A stretch of DNA of 64,000 nt from contig NZ_AP025281.1 of the NCBI RefSeq assembly GCF_024347195.1, forward strand, positions 682,001 to 746,000. Reading direction: 5' to 3'. The first letter of the stretch is position 1; every line of letters starts with the position of its first letter. Below, piece after piece: positions 27,302 through 35,841 of the stretch. The notes beneath the pieces were generated by a model. That model made no database searches. It was not told where the DNA came from and saw only the letters and a list, made by a program, of their open reading frames with translations. Source of the DNA: Aliamphritea hakodatensis (lineage in GTDB: Bacteria; Pseudomonadota; Gammaproteobacteria; Pseudomonadales; Balneatricaceae). Position numbers and translations under genes: made by a program.

Positions 27302-28276
27302 TTGGACGAGTTTGAACTGATACGTCAGTATTTTTCCGATCTCGGCCAGGACAGCTCCGGCTGCGTTGAGCTGGGGGTTGGCGATGACTGTGCCATTGTC
27401 TCTCCGCCTCCGGGGCAGCAACTGGTTTTTTCAATTGATACGCTGGTGGAAGGTACCCACTTTCTGCCGGATACCCCTGCACAACAAATTGCTACCCGCC
27501 TGTTAGGTGCCACCCTGAGTGATCTGGCAGCGATGGGCGCCCGTCCGGGCTTCTTTACGCTGGCTCTGACGCTGCCTGAATCCGACCCTGAATGGCTGGC
27601 TGCCTTCGCCGAACCTCTGGCAAAGATGGCAGAACGCCATGGTGTACGGCTGGTTGGCGGTGACACCACCAAAGGACCCCTTACGCTGACGGTACAGGTA
27701 CACGGCTGGGTGGAATATGGCAGGGCGCTGCGGCGTGACGGTGCTTGTCCCGGTGATGCGGTGTATGTAACCGGCACCTTGGGAGATTCCCGTGCCGGGC
27801 TTGAAACCCTGTTGCAAAATATTCCACACAGTGAAGACGTTGCCTATTTGCAGCGGCGTTTTTTTGCCCCTGAGCCCCGTCTGAGTACCGCACAGCTGCT
27901 GACCGGTCAGGCATCTGCTGCCATTGATATTTCAGACGGTCTGCTGGCGGATCTGCAGCATGTGCTCAGCGCCAGCCACGTGGGCGCCTGCATTGAACTG
28001 GAAGAGTTACCTCTGTCCCCGGCCCTGCGGCGTTTTGCAGGTGAAGACAAGGCCGTCGAGTGGGCATGTTCCGGCGGGGAAGATTTTGAAGTCTGCTTTA
28101 CCCTTCCCCCGGATCATGAAGAAGCCGTGCTGGATAGCCTTGTGCATCATGATGTGCCGGTCTGGAAGGTTGGTGAGATTCGCGCTGAGCTGGGGTTGTT
28201 TGTCCGGGACGCTGCCGGTGAACGGCCGGTAACCGCGCGGGGTTTTAATCATTTTTCTGAGCATGCAGAGTCATGA
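27302..28276 (+). CDS. thiL: Thiamine-monophosphate kinase ThiL
   Basis: ThiL phosphorylates thiamine monophosphate to the active cofactor TPP. It has the PurM-like fold, with the N-terminal GDDCAIV metal motif near residue 27 and the GGDTT segment near 118. The start is TTG 27302 (MDEFELIRQYF): AGGAG lies 6 nt upstream and it begins 13 nt after the nusB stop, whereas the frame opening at GTG 27269 lies inside nusB. The length is 324 residues. It overlaps pgpA by 4 nt (ATGA). Confidence 0.93.
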   Translation: MDEFELIRQYFSDLGQDSSGCVELGVGDDCAIVSPPPGQQLVFSIDTLVEGTHFLPDTPAQQIATRLLGATLSDLAAMGARPGFFTLALTLPESDPEWLAAFAEPLAKMAERHGVRLVGGDTTKGPLTLTVQVHGWVEYGRALRRDGACPGDAVYVTGTLGDSRAGLETLLQNIPHSEDVAYLQRRFFAPEPRLSTAQLLTGQASAAIDISDGLLADLQHVLSASHVGACIELEELPLSPALRRFAGEDKAVEWACSGGEDFEVCFTLPPDHEEAVLDSLVHHDVPVWKVGEIRAELGLFVRDAAGERPVTARGFNHFSEHAES

Positions 28277-28764
28277 AAAACACAACTCCGGCCTCCGTCT
28301 GGCGTAATCCTGTGCACTTTCTGGCCTTTGGTTTTGGCAGCGGTGCAGCCCCTAAGGCGCCCGGCACATTCGGTACACTGGCCGCGGTGCCTCTGTACTT
28401 ATTACTGGAACCCTTATCCGCTACGGTCTATGCGCTGATGTTGCTGGTTACCTTTGCTGTCGGCATTTATTTGTGCGGTAAAACCTCCGAAGACATGGGG
28501 GTGCATGATCATGGCGGTATTGTCTGGGATGAGTTTGTCGGCTACTGGATTACCATGTTTATGGCCCCGGCTGGCTGGCTGTGGATCGTGATTGGGTTTG
28601 TCCTGTTTCGTTTTTTCGACATTGTGAAACCGTGGCCGATTGGCTGGGCGGATAAACGTGTCAGTGGCGGGTTGGGAATCATGCTGGATGATGTACTGGC
28701 CGGTATCATGGCGTGGGCCTGTTTGCAGGTCGGATATTACGGCTGGCTGATGACCGTTCAGTGA
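28273..28764 (+). CDS. pgpA: Phosphatidylglycerophosphatase A
   Basis: PgpA dephosphorylates phosphatidylglycerophosphate to phosphatidylglycerol at the inner membrane. Family motifs are FGFGSGAAPKAPGT near residue 17, HDHGGIVWDE near 76-86 and FRFFDIVKPWP near 113. Three or four hydrophobic segments are visible. The length is 163 residues. It ends the nrdR-pgpA run; no obvious terminator follows. Confidence 0.94.
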   Translation: MKNTTPASVWRNPVHFLAFGFGSGAAPKAPGTFGTLAAVPLYLLLEPLSATVYALMLLVTFAVGIYLCGKTSEDMGVHDHGGIVWDEFVGYWITMFMAPAGWLWIVIGFVLFRFFDIVKPWPIGWADKRVSGGLGIMLDDVLAGIMAWACLQVGYYGWLMTVQ

Positions 28765-28782
28765 GCATCTTTATAGCGGAAC

Positions 28783-28799
28783 TTTCAGTTTAATTTCAG
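28783..28799 (+). promoter_or_regulatory. Direct-repeat box upstream of the PepSY/two-component genes
   Basis: TTTCAG, N5 and TTTCAG form an 11-bp-period direct repeat about 200 bp upstream of the first PepSY-like gene. OmpR/PhoP-family regulators bind direct repeats of this period, so it could be a site for the response regulator encoded at 29790. This rests on geometry only. Confidence 0.35.
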
Positions 28800-28996
28800 A
28801 TAAGCATTTTAAGATTAGCTCAGAGTCTGCCGAACTCCGTGTGAAATGATCCGGAACTATCCCCTGTGTTCCTCCCGCAGCCTGTCTGCAGATATTTTCA
28901 ACGTTCGACATATTCTCCGTGAGGCAGAGTGTTGCAGGATGGTTTTTGCATGCTTTGCCCAGCTTACTAACTGTCTTTGAAAGAGGTGGGCTGAAT

Positions 28997-29338
28997 ATGC
29001 GATTCATGCAATCTGGAATGGCGGCAGTATTGCTGCTGGGCCTGACACTGAGTGTTCAGGCTGATACAAAGCGTCTTAGTTTTTCTGATGTGCAGCCGGT
29101 GCTGGTGCAGGGTAGTATCCTGTCGGTGACTGAGCTGAGAGAACGTATTCAGGCTGCGCCCGGCGATATGCTTGATATGAGTCTGATTCCACATGCCCGC
29201 GGCTATATGTACCAGCTGCAGCGCAGAGATCAGTCTGGCAAAGTACGTACCGATTTTGTTGATGCATATACCGGAGACTCCTTACCCCGCCTGACAGTTC
29301 AACAGCTGTTGGCCGGAGCCAGGTATTATACGTTTTAG
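28997..29338 (+). CDS. Small periplasmic PepSY-like protein
   Basis: The 113-residue product has a signal peptide (residues 1-22, cleavage after VQA) and a single PepSY-like domain, with the characteristic ending in which a hydrophobic strand leads into VDAYTGD. Such proteins often sit beside two-component systems as extracytoplasmic modulators. I start at ATG 28997, 8 nt after AGAGGTGGG; the frame is open upstream without a signal peptide. The next gene is a paralogue. Confidence 0.75.
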   Translation: MRFMQSGMAAVLLLGLTLSVQADTKRLSFSDVQPVLVQGSILSVTELRERIQAAPGDMLDMSLIPHARGYMYQLQRRDQSGKVRTDFVDAYTGDSLPRLTVQQLLAGARYYTF

Positions 29339-29391
29339 CAATTTGAGAGTGCCGTTGACGGTTGGCTGATACCGTACGATGAGGGGCCGGA

Positions 29392-29721
29392 ATGAAATTT
29401 ATAAAAATATTATTATTTTCTATGCTGATGTTGCAGGGATTTTCCGCTGCAGCGATGGAGTCATTTGAAAAGCTTGATTATGAAGATTGCCGTGAGCTGG
29501 TATCCAGCGGTGAGATTCTGTCAATGGCTGAACTGATGGCGCTGGTTAAGGATATGTCGGAAGGACGGATCATTGAAACCAGTCTGCTTAAAAAAGGGGC
29601 GGTGTATATCTATGAAATGGAGATTGCCGGTACCAATGGCATGATTGAAATGCTATATATTGATGCCCGTACAGGTGCCATCAGTCATACGCTGGAAGGT
29701 GACGGGCAAAAAGACATTTAA
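29392..29721 (+). CDS. Small periplasmic PepSY-like protein, paralogue
   Basis: The 109-residue product has a signal peptide (residues 1-21, cleavage after AAA or AAAM) and a PepSY-like domain ending in YIDARTGAISHTL. It aligns with the preceding gene across the domain (SGEILSMAEL against QGSILSVTEL), so the pair looks like a tandem duplication that has diverged. ATG 29392 follows GAGGGGCCGG. A terminator-like hairpin separates it from the response regulator gene. Confidence 0.75.
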   Translation: MKFIKILLFSMLMLQGFSAAAMESFEKLDYEDCRELVSSGEILSMAELMALVKDMSEGRIIETSLLKKGAVYIYEMEIAGTNGMIEMLYIDARTGAISHTLEGDGQKDI

Positions 29722-29730
29722 ACTGATCAG

Positions 29731-29757
29731 AAGGCCGGTAAATGATGCCGGCTTTTT
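29731..29757 (+). terminator. Terminator between PepSY genes and response regulator
   Basis: The stem GCCGG/CCGGC, extended by A-T and G-T pairs, has a 9-nt loop and is followed by TTTTT. It may set different transcript levels for the PepSY genes and the kinase genes. Confidence 0.65.
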
Positions 29758-29789
29758 CCATTCAGTATTTTTCACCAAGAGGAATTGCA

Positions 29790-30452
29790 ATGCGGATTTT
29801 GCTGGCTGAGGATGATCCGGCGTTAGGCCCGGAATTAAAAACAGCATTAGCTAAGCATGGCTACGCCGTTGACCTGGCGGTTAACGGTATCGACGCCCAG
29901 GCCCTGGGTGAAGAAGATATATACGATCTGGTGGTACTGGATCTGGGTTTACCTGATAAATCCGGTCTGGATGTATTACGCCACTGGCGCACTAAGAAGA
30001 ATAATATTCCGGTTCTGATTCTGACGGCCCGCAGCGCCTGGCAAGAGCGCGTGGACGGCTTCGAGGCCGGTGCCGATGACTACCTGTGTAAACCGTTTCA
30101 TACTGAAGAGCTGCTGGTGCGGATGACTGCGCTGCTGCGCCGTGCCAATCAGCAAATCAGTTCTCAGTTGGAGTCGTCCGGTCTGTCGCTGGATGAAAAC
30201 AGCCAGTCAGTCATTAAGGACGGTGCTGAAGTCTCACTGACCGGCACTGAATACCGCTTGCTGCGGTATATGATGCATAACCCTGGCCGGGTTTTGTCTA
30301 AGCTGCAGCTGGTTGAACATATGTACGATGACGGCACTGAAAACGACAGTAACGTGGTCGAAGCCTATATCAAAATGCTGCGCAAAAAGATTGGCGCTGA
30401 GCTGATTAAGACCAAGCGCGGTCAGGGATACGTCTTCGGAGAGCCCACTTGA
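29790..30452 (+). CDS. OmpR/PhoP-family response regulator
   Basis: A receiver domain (residues 1-115) with acidic pocket EDD near 7-9, phospho-acceptor Asp in VVLDLGLP near 51 and conserved Lys in CKPF near 102 is followed by a winged-helix DNA-binding domain (about 128-218, ending TKRGQGYVF). It resembles the PhoP/QseB branch. ATG 29790 has AGAGGA 7 nt upstream. The 220-residue product is encoded directly before its kinase, with TTGA overlap. Confidence 0.92.
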   Translation: MRILLAEDDPALGPELKTALAKHGYAVDLAVNGIDAQALGEEDIYDLVVLDLGLPDKSGLDVLRHWRTKKNNIPVLILTARSAWQERVDGFEAGADDYLCKPFHTEELLVRMTALLRRANQQISSQLESSGLSLDENSQSVIKDGAEVSLTGTEYRLLRYMMHNPGRVLSKLQLVEHMYDDGTENDSNVVEAYIKMLRKKIGAELIKTKRGQGYVFGEPT

Positions 30453-31798
30453 GATCCATTCAGGCACGGCTGAACTTCGGTTTCGTGCTGGTTACTCTGA
30501 TCCTTTTTGTTGTGTTGTGGCTGGGGCAGGGCTGGTTTTTACGCCAGATGGCGTATGACTTTGTGTCTGCCCGGCTGGCCAGTGATGCCTATACCCTGCT
30601 GCGCGCGGTGGATATGGATATTGGCAGTGGCTGGCGGCTGGACCCGGATAAAACCTCCTCTGTGTATGAACAGCCTATGTCCGGCCACTATTTTCAGGTG
30701 GCTGTAGACGATAAATGGTTCTTTTCCCGCTCCCTGTGGGATGCAAAAATCCCCCTCAGTGAGCACCAGGACGTCGGCGAAGAGCGGATCCGTTTGCTGG
30801 AGATGAACGGCGCGCCCTGGCTGGTCTATGAAAACAAATTCATGAAGCAGGGGCGGGCTATCCGTGTTGCTCTGGCGGAAGATGTCAGCTTTATTGAAGC
30901 GTCTCTGGCGCAGCTTACCTGGCTATTTGCCGGTGTTGGCGGTGTGTTGCTGCTGGTTCTGCTGGCGGTACAGGTATGGGTTATCCGGCAGGGGTTGTCC
31001 TCTCTGAAAGCCGTCAGGCATGAGATAGCCCAGCTTAAGTCCGGACACATCCGGCAGTTACCTGCAGTGGAAACCAAAGAGATTGAGCCACTGGTAACCG
31101 AAATTAACTATCTGGTCCAGAGTATGGAAATGCGCCTGCAGCGTTCCAGAAATGCGGTGGGGAACCTTGCTCATGCTTCCAAGACGCCGCTGACGGTCAT
31201 TGACCGGCAGATAGAGGCACTGATTGAAGCGGGTTATAGCCAGGGTAAAGATATGCAGGAGCAGTCATCCCGTTTGCGGGGGATGATGGAGCGGGAGCTG
31301 ACCCGTGCCCGGATAGCCGGTGCCGCGTTACCCGGGCAGCGCATTTATATTCAGGAAGAACTGGAAAAGCTGGTGCGGACTCTGAAGGCGATCTATAGGG
31401 AAAAAGCTATTGATTTCAGGCTGGATGTATCGGCAACAACTTACTTTCCCGGAGAGCGCGATGACCTTGTTGAGCTGATGGGAAACCTGCTGGATAACGC
31501 GTCTAAGTGGACCAAAAGCCAGATCAGTATCGTGGCGCGGATGGACGATGAAAGCCTCGAGCTGATCGTTGCCGATGATGGCCCCGGGGTTGCGCCGGAA
31601 GATCTGGAACGGTTAATGAACCGTGGTGAGCGTCTGGATGAAGAAACCAGCGGGCATGGTCTGGGGATGAGCATTATTTCTGAGATCATCCGGCAGTATC
31701 AGGGCACCTGTAAACTGAGCCACTCAGCGTCATTGGGTGGGTTGCAGGTTCAGGTTATTTTGCCCCGTCAGTTGGATATGGATGTGGCAGAAGTATAA
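30449..31798 (+). CDS. PhoQ-like sensor histidine kinase
   Basis: This inner-membrane kinase has membrane segments near residues 10-30 and 150-172 enclosing a roughly 120-residue periplasmic sensor, then HAMP, HisKA and HATPase. The H-box reads NLAHASKTPL, the form seen in the PhoQ group, and the ATPase has NLLDNASKW, DDGPGV and GHGLGM. The TTG start overlaps the regulator stop (TTGA). Signals for PhoQ-type sensors include divalent cations and cationic peptides; which applies here is not visible. The two upstream PepSY-like proteins are candidate periplasmic modulators. Confidence 0.9.
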   Translation: MRSIQARLNFGFVLVTLILFVVLWLGQGWFLRQMAYDFVSARLASDAYTLLRAVDMDIGSGWRLDPDKTSSVYEQPMSGHYFQVAVDDKWFFSRSLWDAKIPLSEHQDVGEERIRLLEMNGAPWLVYENKFMKQGRAIRVALAEDVSFIEASLAQLTWLFAGVGGVLLLVLLAVQVWVIRQGLSSLKAVRHEIAQLKSGHIRQLPAVETKEIEPLVTEINYLVQSMEMRLQRSRNAVGNLAHASKTPLTVIDRQIEALIEAGYSQGKDMQEQSSRLRGMMERELTRARIAGAALPGQRIYIQEELEKLVRTLKAIYREKAIDFRLDVSATTYFPGERDDLVELMGNLLDNASKWTKSQISIVARMDDESLELIVADDGPGVAPEDLERLMNRGERLDEETSGHGLGMSIISEIIRQYQGTCKLSHSASLGGLQVQVILPRQLDMDVAEV

Positions 31799-31958
31799 TT
31801 TCCTCTTGAAACCCGGCTAATTTCCCCCATATTGAGTGTATCCGTGATGCGTTATGTGATGCAGGTCGATGACTTGCTGATTATGTCGTATTCAGAGTTA
31901 GCGCTTGTTTCGTCGGGCTGATAGAATGCCCGCCTGTTTTGATTAAGGAATACTTCCC

Positions 31959-32579
31959 GTGTCTGTTGAATATGTTGCCTCATCCAAGCTGCCCACCCCC
32001 TGGGGTGTATTTACCATGGTCGGTTTTGAAGACCGGGCAACAGGTAAAGAGCATGTAGCACTCACTTTTGGTGAGCTGGCATCTGATACGCCAGTACTGG
32101 CCCGTATTCACTCTGAATGTCTGACCGGTGACGCCCTGTTTTCACTGCGCTGTGACTGTGGCTTCCAGCTGCAGGAAGCGATGAAACGTATCGCAGAAGA
32201 AGGCAGCGGGGTGATTCTGTACCTGCGTCAGGAAGGCCGCGGCATTGGCCTGTTGAATAAAATCAAAGCGTATCATTTGCAGGATGGCGGTGCGGACACT
32301 GTTGAAGCCAACGAGCAGCTGGGCTTTCAGGCAGATCAGCGGGATTACACCATGTGTCAGGTTATGCTGGAGCATCTGGGTATTACCAGCGTTAAACTGA
32401 TGACTAACAATCCGCGCAAAGTTAAAGCATTGCAGGCCAGCGGTCTGAATGTTGATAAGCGGGTACCGCTGCAGGTCGGCAAGAACCGCCATAATGAAGA
32501 GTATCTGGCGACGAAAATGGGCAAGCTCGGACATATGATGACGGAGCAGCATTTTCAGGAAGAACCTCAGGAAAAATAA
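31959..32579 (+). CDS. ribA: GTP cyclohydrolase II RibA
   Basis: RibA opens GTP to the pyrimidine precursor of riboflavin, releasing formate and pyrophosphate. The zinc ligands are intact (HSECLTGDALFSLRCDCG near residues 49-66), as are the LRQEGRGIG loop near 90 and NNPRK near 148. The start is GTG 31959 after TAAGGA. The length is 206 residues. It is separate from the main rib genes and complements the ribBA gene, whose second domain lacks these cysteines. Confidence 0.95.
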   Translation: MSVEYVASSKLPTPWGVFTMVGFEDRATGKEHVALTFGELASDTPVLARIHSECLTGDALFSLRCDCGFQLQEAMKRIAEEGSGVILYLRQEGRGIGLLNKIKAYHLQDGGADTVEANEQLGFQADQRDYTMCQVMLEHLGITSVKLMTNNPRKVKALQASGLNVDKRVPLQVGKNRHNEEYLATKMGKLGHMMTEQHFQEEPQEK

Positions 32580-32592
32580 TTTCCCTCAGATT

Positions 32593-32635
32593 AAAAAAGG
32601 CCGGCTCTGCTGTTACAGTGAGCCGGCCTTTTTTT
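32593..32635. terminator. Bidirectional terminator between ribA and dxs
   Basis: AGGCCGGCT and AGCCGGCCT arms with A6 on the left and T7 on the right make a strong hairpin serving the two convergent transcripts. Confidence 0.9.
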
Positions 32636-32656
32636 GTGTCTGAAGAATACTGATAA

Positions 32657-34438
32657 TCAGCCCGCAGACCAGAGCAGTGGGCGAATTACCCGGCGCAGGC
32701 CTTCGCTATCAAGTCCGCATTCCGCCAGCTGTTCCTGACGGGTGGCGTGTTCGATCCAGCGGTCCGGAATCCCCAGGCTGATCAGGTGTACCTGACTGTT
32801 GATGCTGTGTAAGTACTCGCTGACAGCTGATCCGGCGCCAGCCTTTACGGCATGGTCTTCCAGCGTGATTAAGGTGTGATGATCTGCCAGCAGTGTCAGA
32901 ATCATCTGCTGATCCAGCGGTTTGACGAAACGCATATCAATGATGGTGATATCCGTCTCCTCCCCCAGCGCTTCCGCCTGACTGAGCAGGGGACCGAAGT
33001 TAAGGACGGCAACACCACTGTTGCCCCGGCGGATCTCACGTGCGCGGCTTAGCGGAACCGGGGTAGCCGGAGCGGTTTGTATCGCGGTACCGCTGCCACG
33101 GGGGTAGCGAATCGCTGCCGGCCCCTGATGCTGGTAACCGGTTTCCAGTAAATTCAGTAATTCCTGTTCATCCGCCGGCGTCATGATGACCATTTCCGGA
33201 ATGCAGCGCAGAAAACTTATGTCATAGCAGCCCGCGTGGGTTGCACCGTCTTCGCCGACCAGCCCGGCCCGGTCAATGCAGAACAGGACGTCCAGGTTCT
33301 GAATCAGGACATCGTGAATCAGCTGATCGTAGGCCCGCTGCAGAAAGGTCGAATAAATGGCGACGACCGGCTTCATGTTGCGGTAAGCCATACCTGCAGC
33401 CAGTGTTACCGCATGCTGTTCGGCAATGGCAACATCAAAAAATCGCTCCGGAAACTGCCGGGAAAATTCCACCAGGCCGGAACCTTCACGCATGGCGGGG
33501 GTGATTGCGGTCAGTCTGGCGTCTTCTGCTGCTTTATCTGTCGCCCACTGGCCAAAAATATGGGCAAAGGTCGGTTTGCTTTTGGCTTTTGGCTTACCGA
33601 TAGGGTCGATTTTGGCGATGGCGTGATAACCGATCGGGTCTTTTTCTGCCGGGGCGAAACCTTTACCTTTCAGCGTGGTAATGTGCAAAAACTGCGGGCC
33701 AGACTGGTTCAGGCTTTGTTGCAGCGCCTGCAGCAGGGCCTGAATGTCGTGACCATCCACCGGACCGGAATAGTTAAAATCCAGTGCTTCAAACAGTGCG
33801 GCGGTTGTTTCTCCCATATTATCTTTGAGGTTTTTGGCCAGATAGGTGGCCAGCCCGCCTTCGTTATGGGAGATCGACATGTCATTATCGTTGAGAATTA
33901 CCAGCAGGTTGCTGCCGGTATGTGCGGCATGATTCAGTGCTTCAAATGCCATGCCGGCGGTCATTGCGCCGTCGCCGATAACGGCAACGGTGCGGCTGTC
34001 GATATTTTGCAGCTTATCTGCAAGCGCCATGCCCAGCGCAGCACTGATAGAGGTGCTTGAGTGCCCGGTACCGAAATCATCGTAGGGGCTTTCGCTCTGC
34101 CGGGGGAAGGGGGCCAGACCGTCCTTTTTGCGGATGGTCAGCAGCTCCTCTCTTCGGCCGGTGAGTATTTTATGTGGATAACTCTGGTGTCCCACATCCC
34201 AGATCAGGTGATCTTGTGGGGTGCTGAGGCAGTAGTGGAGGGCTATTGTCAGTTCAACAACGCCCAGCCCGGCACCAAAGTGGCCGCCGGTCTGGCCGAC
34301 GCTGTAGAGCAGAAAGTGCCGCAGTTCCCGGGCCAGCTCATCTAACTGATCAGCAGGCAGCTGGCGCAATTGATCCGGCTGGTCGAGTCGGTTCAGCAAA
34401 GGAGTATCGGGGCGGGTCGTGGGAATTTCAAAAAACAT
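32657..34438 (-). CDS. dxs: 1-deoxy-D-xylulose-5-phosphate synthase, short-linker form
   Basis: DXS condenses pyruvate and glyceraldehyde-3-phosphate with thiamine diphosphate, the first step of the MEP isoprenoid pathway. Motifs are intact: GHQSYPHKI near 83, the TPP signature GDGAMTAGMAFEALNH near 155-170 with NDN near 183, the GPVDGHD segment near 225 and the pyrimidine-binding AEQHAV in the second half. At 593 residues it is about 30 shorter than E. coli DXS. The missing part lies between residues 203 and 214, where a disordered loop normally links the first domain. It is last in xseB-ispA-dxs. Confidence 0.93.
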   Translation of the reverse strand: MFFEIPTTRPDTPLLNRLDQPDQLRQLPADQLDELARELRHFLLYSVGQTGGHFGAGLGVVELTIALHYCLSTPQDHLIWDVGHQSYPHKILTGRREELLTIRKKDGLAPFPRQSESPYDDFGTGHSSTSISAALGMALADKLQNIDSRTVAVIGDGAMTAGMAFEALNHAAHTGSNLLVILNDNDMSISHNEGGLATYLAKNLKDNMGETTAALFEALDFNYSGPVDGHDIQALLQALQQSLNQSGPQFLHITTLKGKGFAPAEKDPIGYHAIAKIDPIGKPKAKSKPTFAHIFGQWATDKAAEDARLTAITPAMREGSGLVEFSRQFPERFFDVAIAEQHAVTLAAGMAYRNMKPVVAIYSTFLQRAYDQLIHDVLIQNLDVLFCIDRAGLVGEDGATHAGCYDISFLRCIPEMVIMTPADEQELLNLLETGYQHQGPAAIRYPRGSGTAIQTAPATPVPLSRAREIRRGNSGVAVLNFGPLLSQAEALGEETDITIIDMRFVKPLDQQMILTLLADHHTLITLEDHAVKAGAGSAVSEYLHSINSQVHLISLGIPDRWIEHATRQEQLAECGLDSEGLRRVIRPLLWSAG

Positions 34439-34463
34439 CAGCGTGGCAATCTTCAGCAGCGGA

Positions 34464-35348
34464 TTAGTATTGGCGTTCTACGATGTAATCCGCTAACCAG
34501 TGCAGTGGTTGGGCAGCATCACCATATGACTGGATACTAGCATGGGCCTGTTCGTTTAGTAGGGCCAGTTTTTGTTTTGCCCCCGCCATGCCAAGCAGCG
34601 CCGGATAGGTGGGTTTATCCTGTTCGGTATCTGAGCCCTGAGGTTTGCCCAGGGTCTGGGTGTCCCCTTCAATGTCCAGAATGTCATCCTTCACCTGAAA
34701 GGCCAGACCAATATGCCGGGCGAAGGTGTCCAGAGCCTGCAAGTCTTCGGTGGTGGCATTGCCACTGCTCAGTGCACCCATTTCAATGCTGCTGCAGATA
34801 AGTGCACCGGTTTTATGGCGGTGCATATTCTCCAGCTCGTCCAGGGTCATCATTTTGCCAACATGGCTGAGATCAATTGACTGGCCGGCAACCATACCCA
34901 TCGCACCGCTGCCCCGGGCCAGAGAGGCCAGCATCTGTAGCTGTGTGGCAGGGCCGAAAAGCTCTGCAGGCTTGCTCAGCAGTTCAAATGCGAGGGCTTG
35001 CAAGGCATCGCCGGCAAGAATGGCTGTCGCCTCGTCAAACTGGATATGGCAGGTCGGTTTGCCGCGGCGGAGATCATCATCGTCCATTGCTGGCAGATCA
35101 TCATGTACCAGTGAATAGCTGTGGACACATTCGATTGCGCAGGCAGCATTATCGGCTGCATCAAGGTTGCCCGCGAGCAGCTGGTTGGCCATATATACCA
35201 GCAGCGGCCGCACCCGTTTACCGCCATTAAACAGTGAATAACGCATTGCTTCCTGTAACAGGGGCGCAGCAGTCTGGCTGGCCATGTGTTGCTCCAGGGC
35301 CTGGTCAACTCTGCTGCGGTACCGGTTGAGTTGCTGCTTCATATCCAC
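34464..35348 (-). CDS. ispA: Farnesyl diphosphate synthase IspA
   Basis: This prenyltransferase adds IPP units to make farnesyl diphosphate. The first aspartate-rich motif (DDLPAMDDDDLRRG, near residues 84-97) and the second (DDILDIEGD, near 220) are complete. I keep GTG 35348 as start because GGAGG lies 8 nt upstream; ATG 35342 would be 14 nt away. The length is 294 residues. It begins 3 nt after xseB, and dxs follows after 25 nt, the common exonuclease-isoprenoid operon. Confidence 0.94.
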   Translation of the reverse strand: MDMKQQLNRYRSRVDQALEQHMASQTAAPLLQEAMRYSLFNGGKRVRPLLVYMANQLLAGNLDAADNAACAIECVHSYSLVHDDLPAMDDDDLRRGKPTCHIQFDEATAILAGDALQALAFELLSKPAELFGPATQLQMLASLARGSGAMGMVAGQSIDLSHVGKMMTLDELENMHRHKTGALICSSIEMGALSSGNATTEDLQALDTFARHIGLAFQVKDDILDIEGDTQTLGKPQGSDTEQDKPTYPALLGMAGAKQKLALLNEQAHASIQSYGDAAQPLHWLADYIVERQY

Positions 35349-35351
35349 AGA

Positions 35352-35591
35352 TTATTCCTCCGGCAGTTCAAACGGTGTTTCCTGTAACTCACCATTTTGC
35401 TTAATCAGTAGCTGAACTTTCTGCTCGGCATCGCTTAGCATGGTCTGACAGCTTCGGGTCAGCCGCACGCCTTCTTCGAAGGTATGCAGTGACTGCTCAA
35501 GGCTGAGGTCGCCCTTTTCGAGTTCTTCAACCATGCTTTCAAGCTGGCCAAGTGCTGTTTCAAAATCGAGGGGCTTCTTAGATGCAGGCAT
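35352..35591 (-). CDS. xseB: Exodeoxyribonuclease VII small subunit
   Basis: XseB is the small helical subunit of exonuclease VII, which degrades single-stranded DNA with XseA. The 79-residue product has the conserved pattern with LEKGDLSLEQSL and FEEGVRLTR in its middle. I start at ATG 35591, giving the family length; the frame is open upstream to a TTG without a ribosome-binding site. It is first in the minus-strand xseB-ispA-dxs operon. Confidence 0.93.
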   Translation of the reverse strand: MPASKKPLDFETALGQLESMVEELEKGDLSLEQSLHTFEEGVRLTRSCQTMLSDAEQKVQLLIKQNGELQETPFELPEE

Positions 35592-35754
35592 TAGCGAAAT
35601 TCTCAAATAATCTAGCAGCTTAGTGCGTGTTGGGTTTATTTAGACTGGCATATTGTACTGTAAATAGTACGATATAGGGCAAGTAAAGAAGGGCCCTAAA
35701 TCAATCGTTTGAATCTTGCCTGTCACTTGATGTAGATTTTTATGCGGATGAAGC

Positions 35755-35782
35755 TAAAGTATTCGTCTGGTCGGGGCGATAA
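35755..35782 (+). promoter_or_regulatory. FliA (sigma-28)-type promoter for pomAB
   Basis: TAAAGTAT at 35755-35762 and GGCGATAA at 35775-35782 each match the flagellar sigma-28 consensus (TAAAGTTT and GCCGATAA) at 7 of 8 positions. The spacer is 12 nt against the usual 11. It sits 60 bp upstream of the pomA start, which fits late flagellar control of the stator genes. Confidence 0.7.
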
Positions 35783-35841
35783 CACTAAGTGGATTAACTT
35801 TTTCAAAGTGGATTTGAGTTTATGACGCTGAGGAGTACAGA

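Noticed and set aside
33236..34060. 274-codon plus-strand frame inside dxs
   Set aside because: It lies entirely antisense to a fully conserved dxs gene. Cys/Gln/His-rich random composition is typical of a shadow of a real gene.
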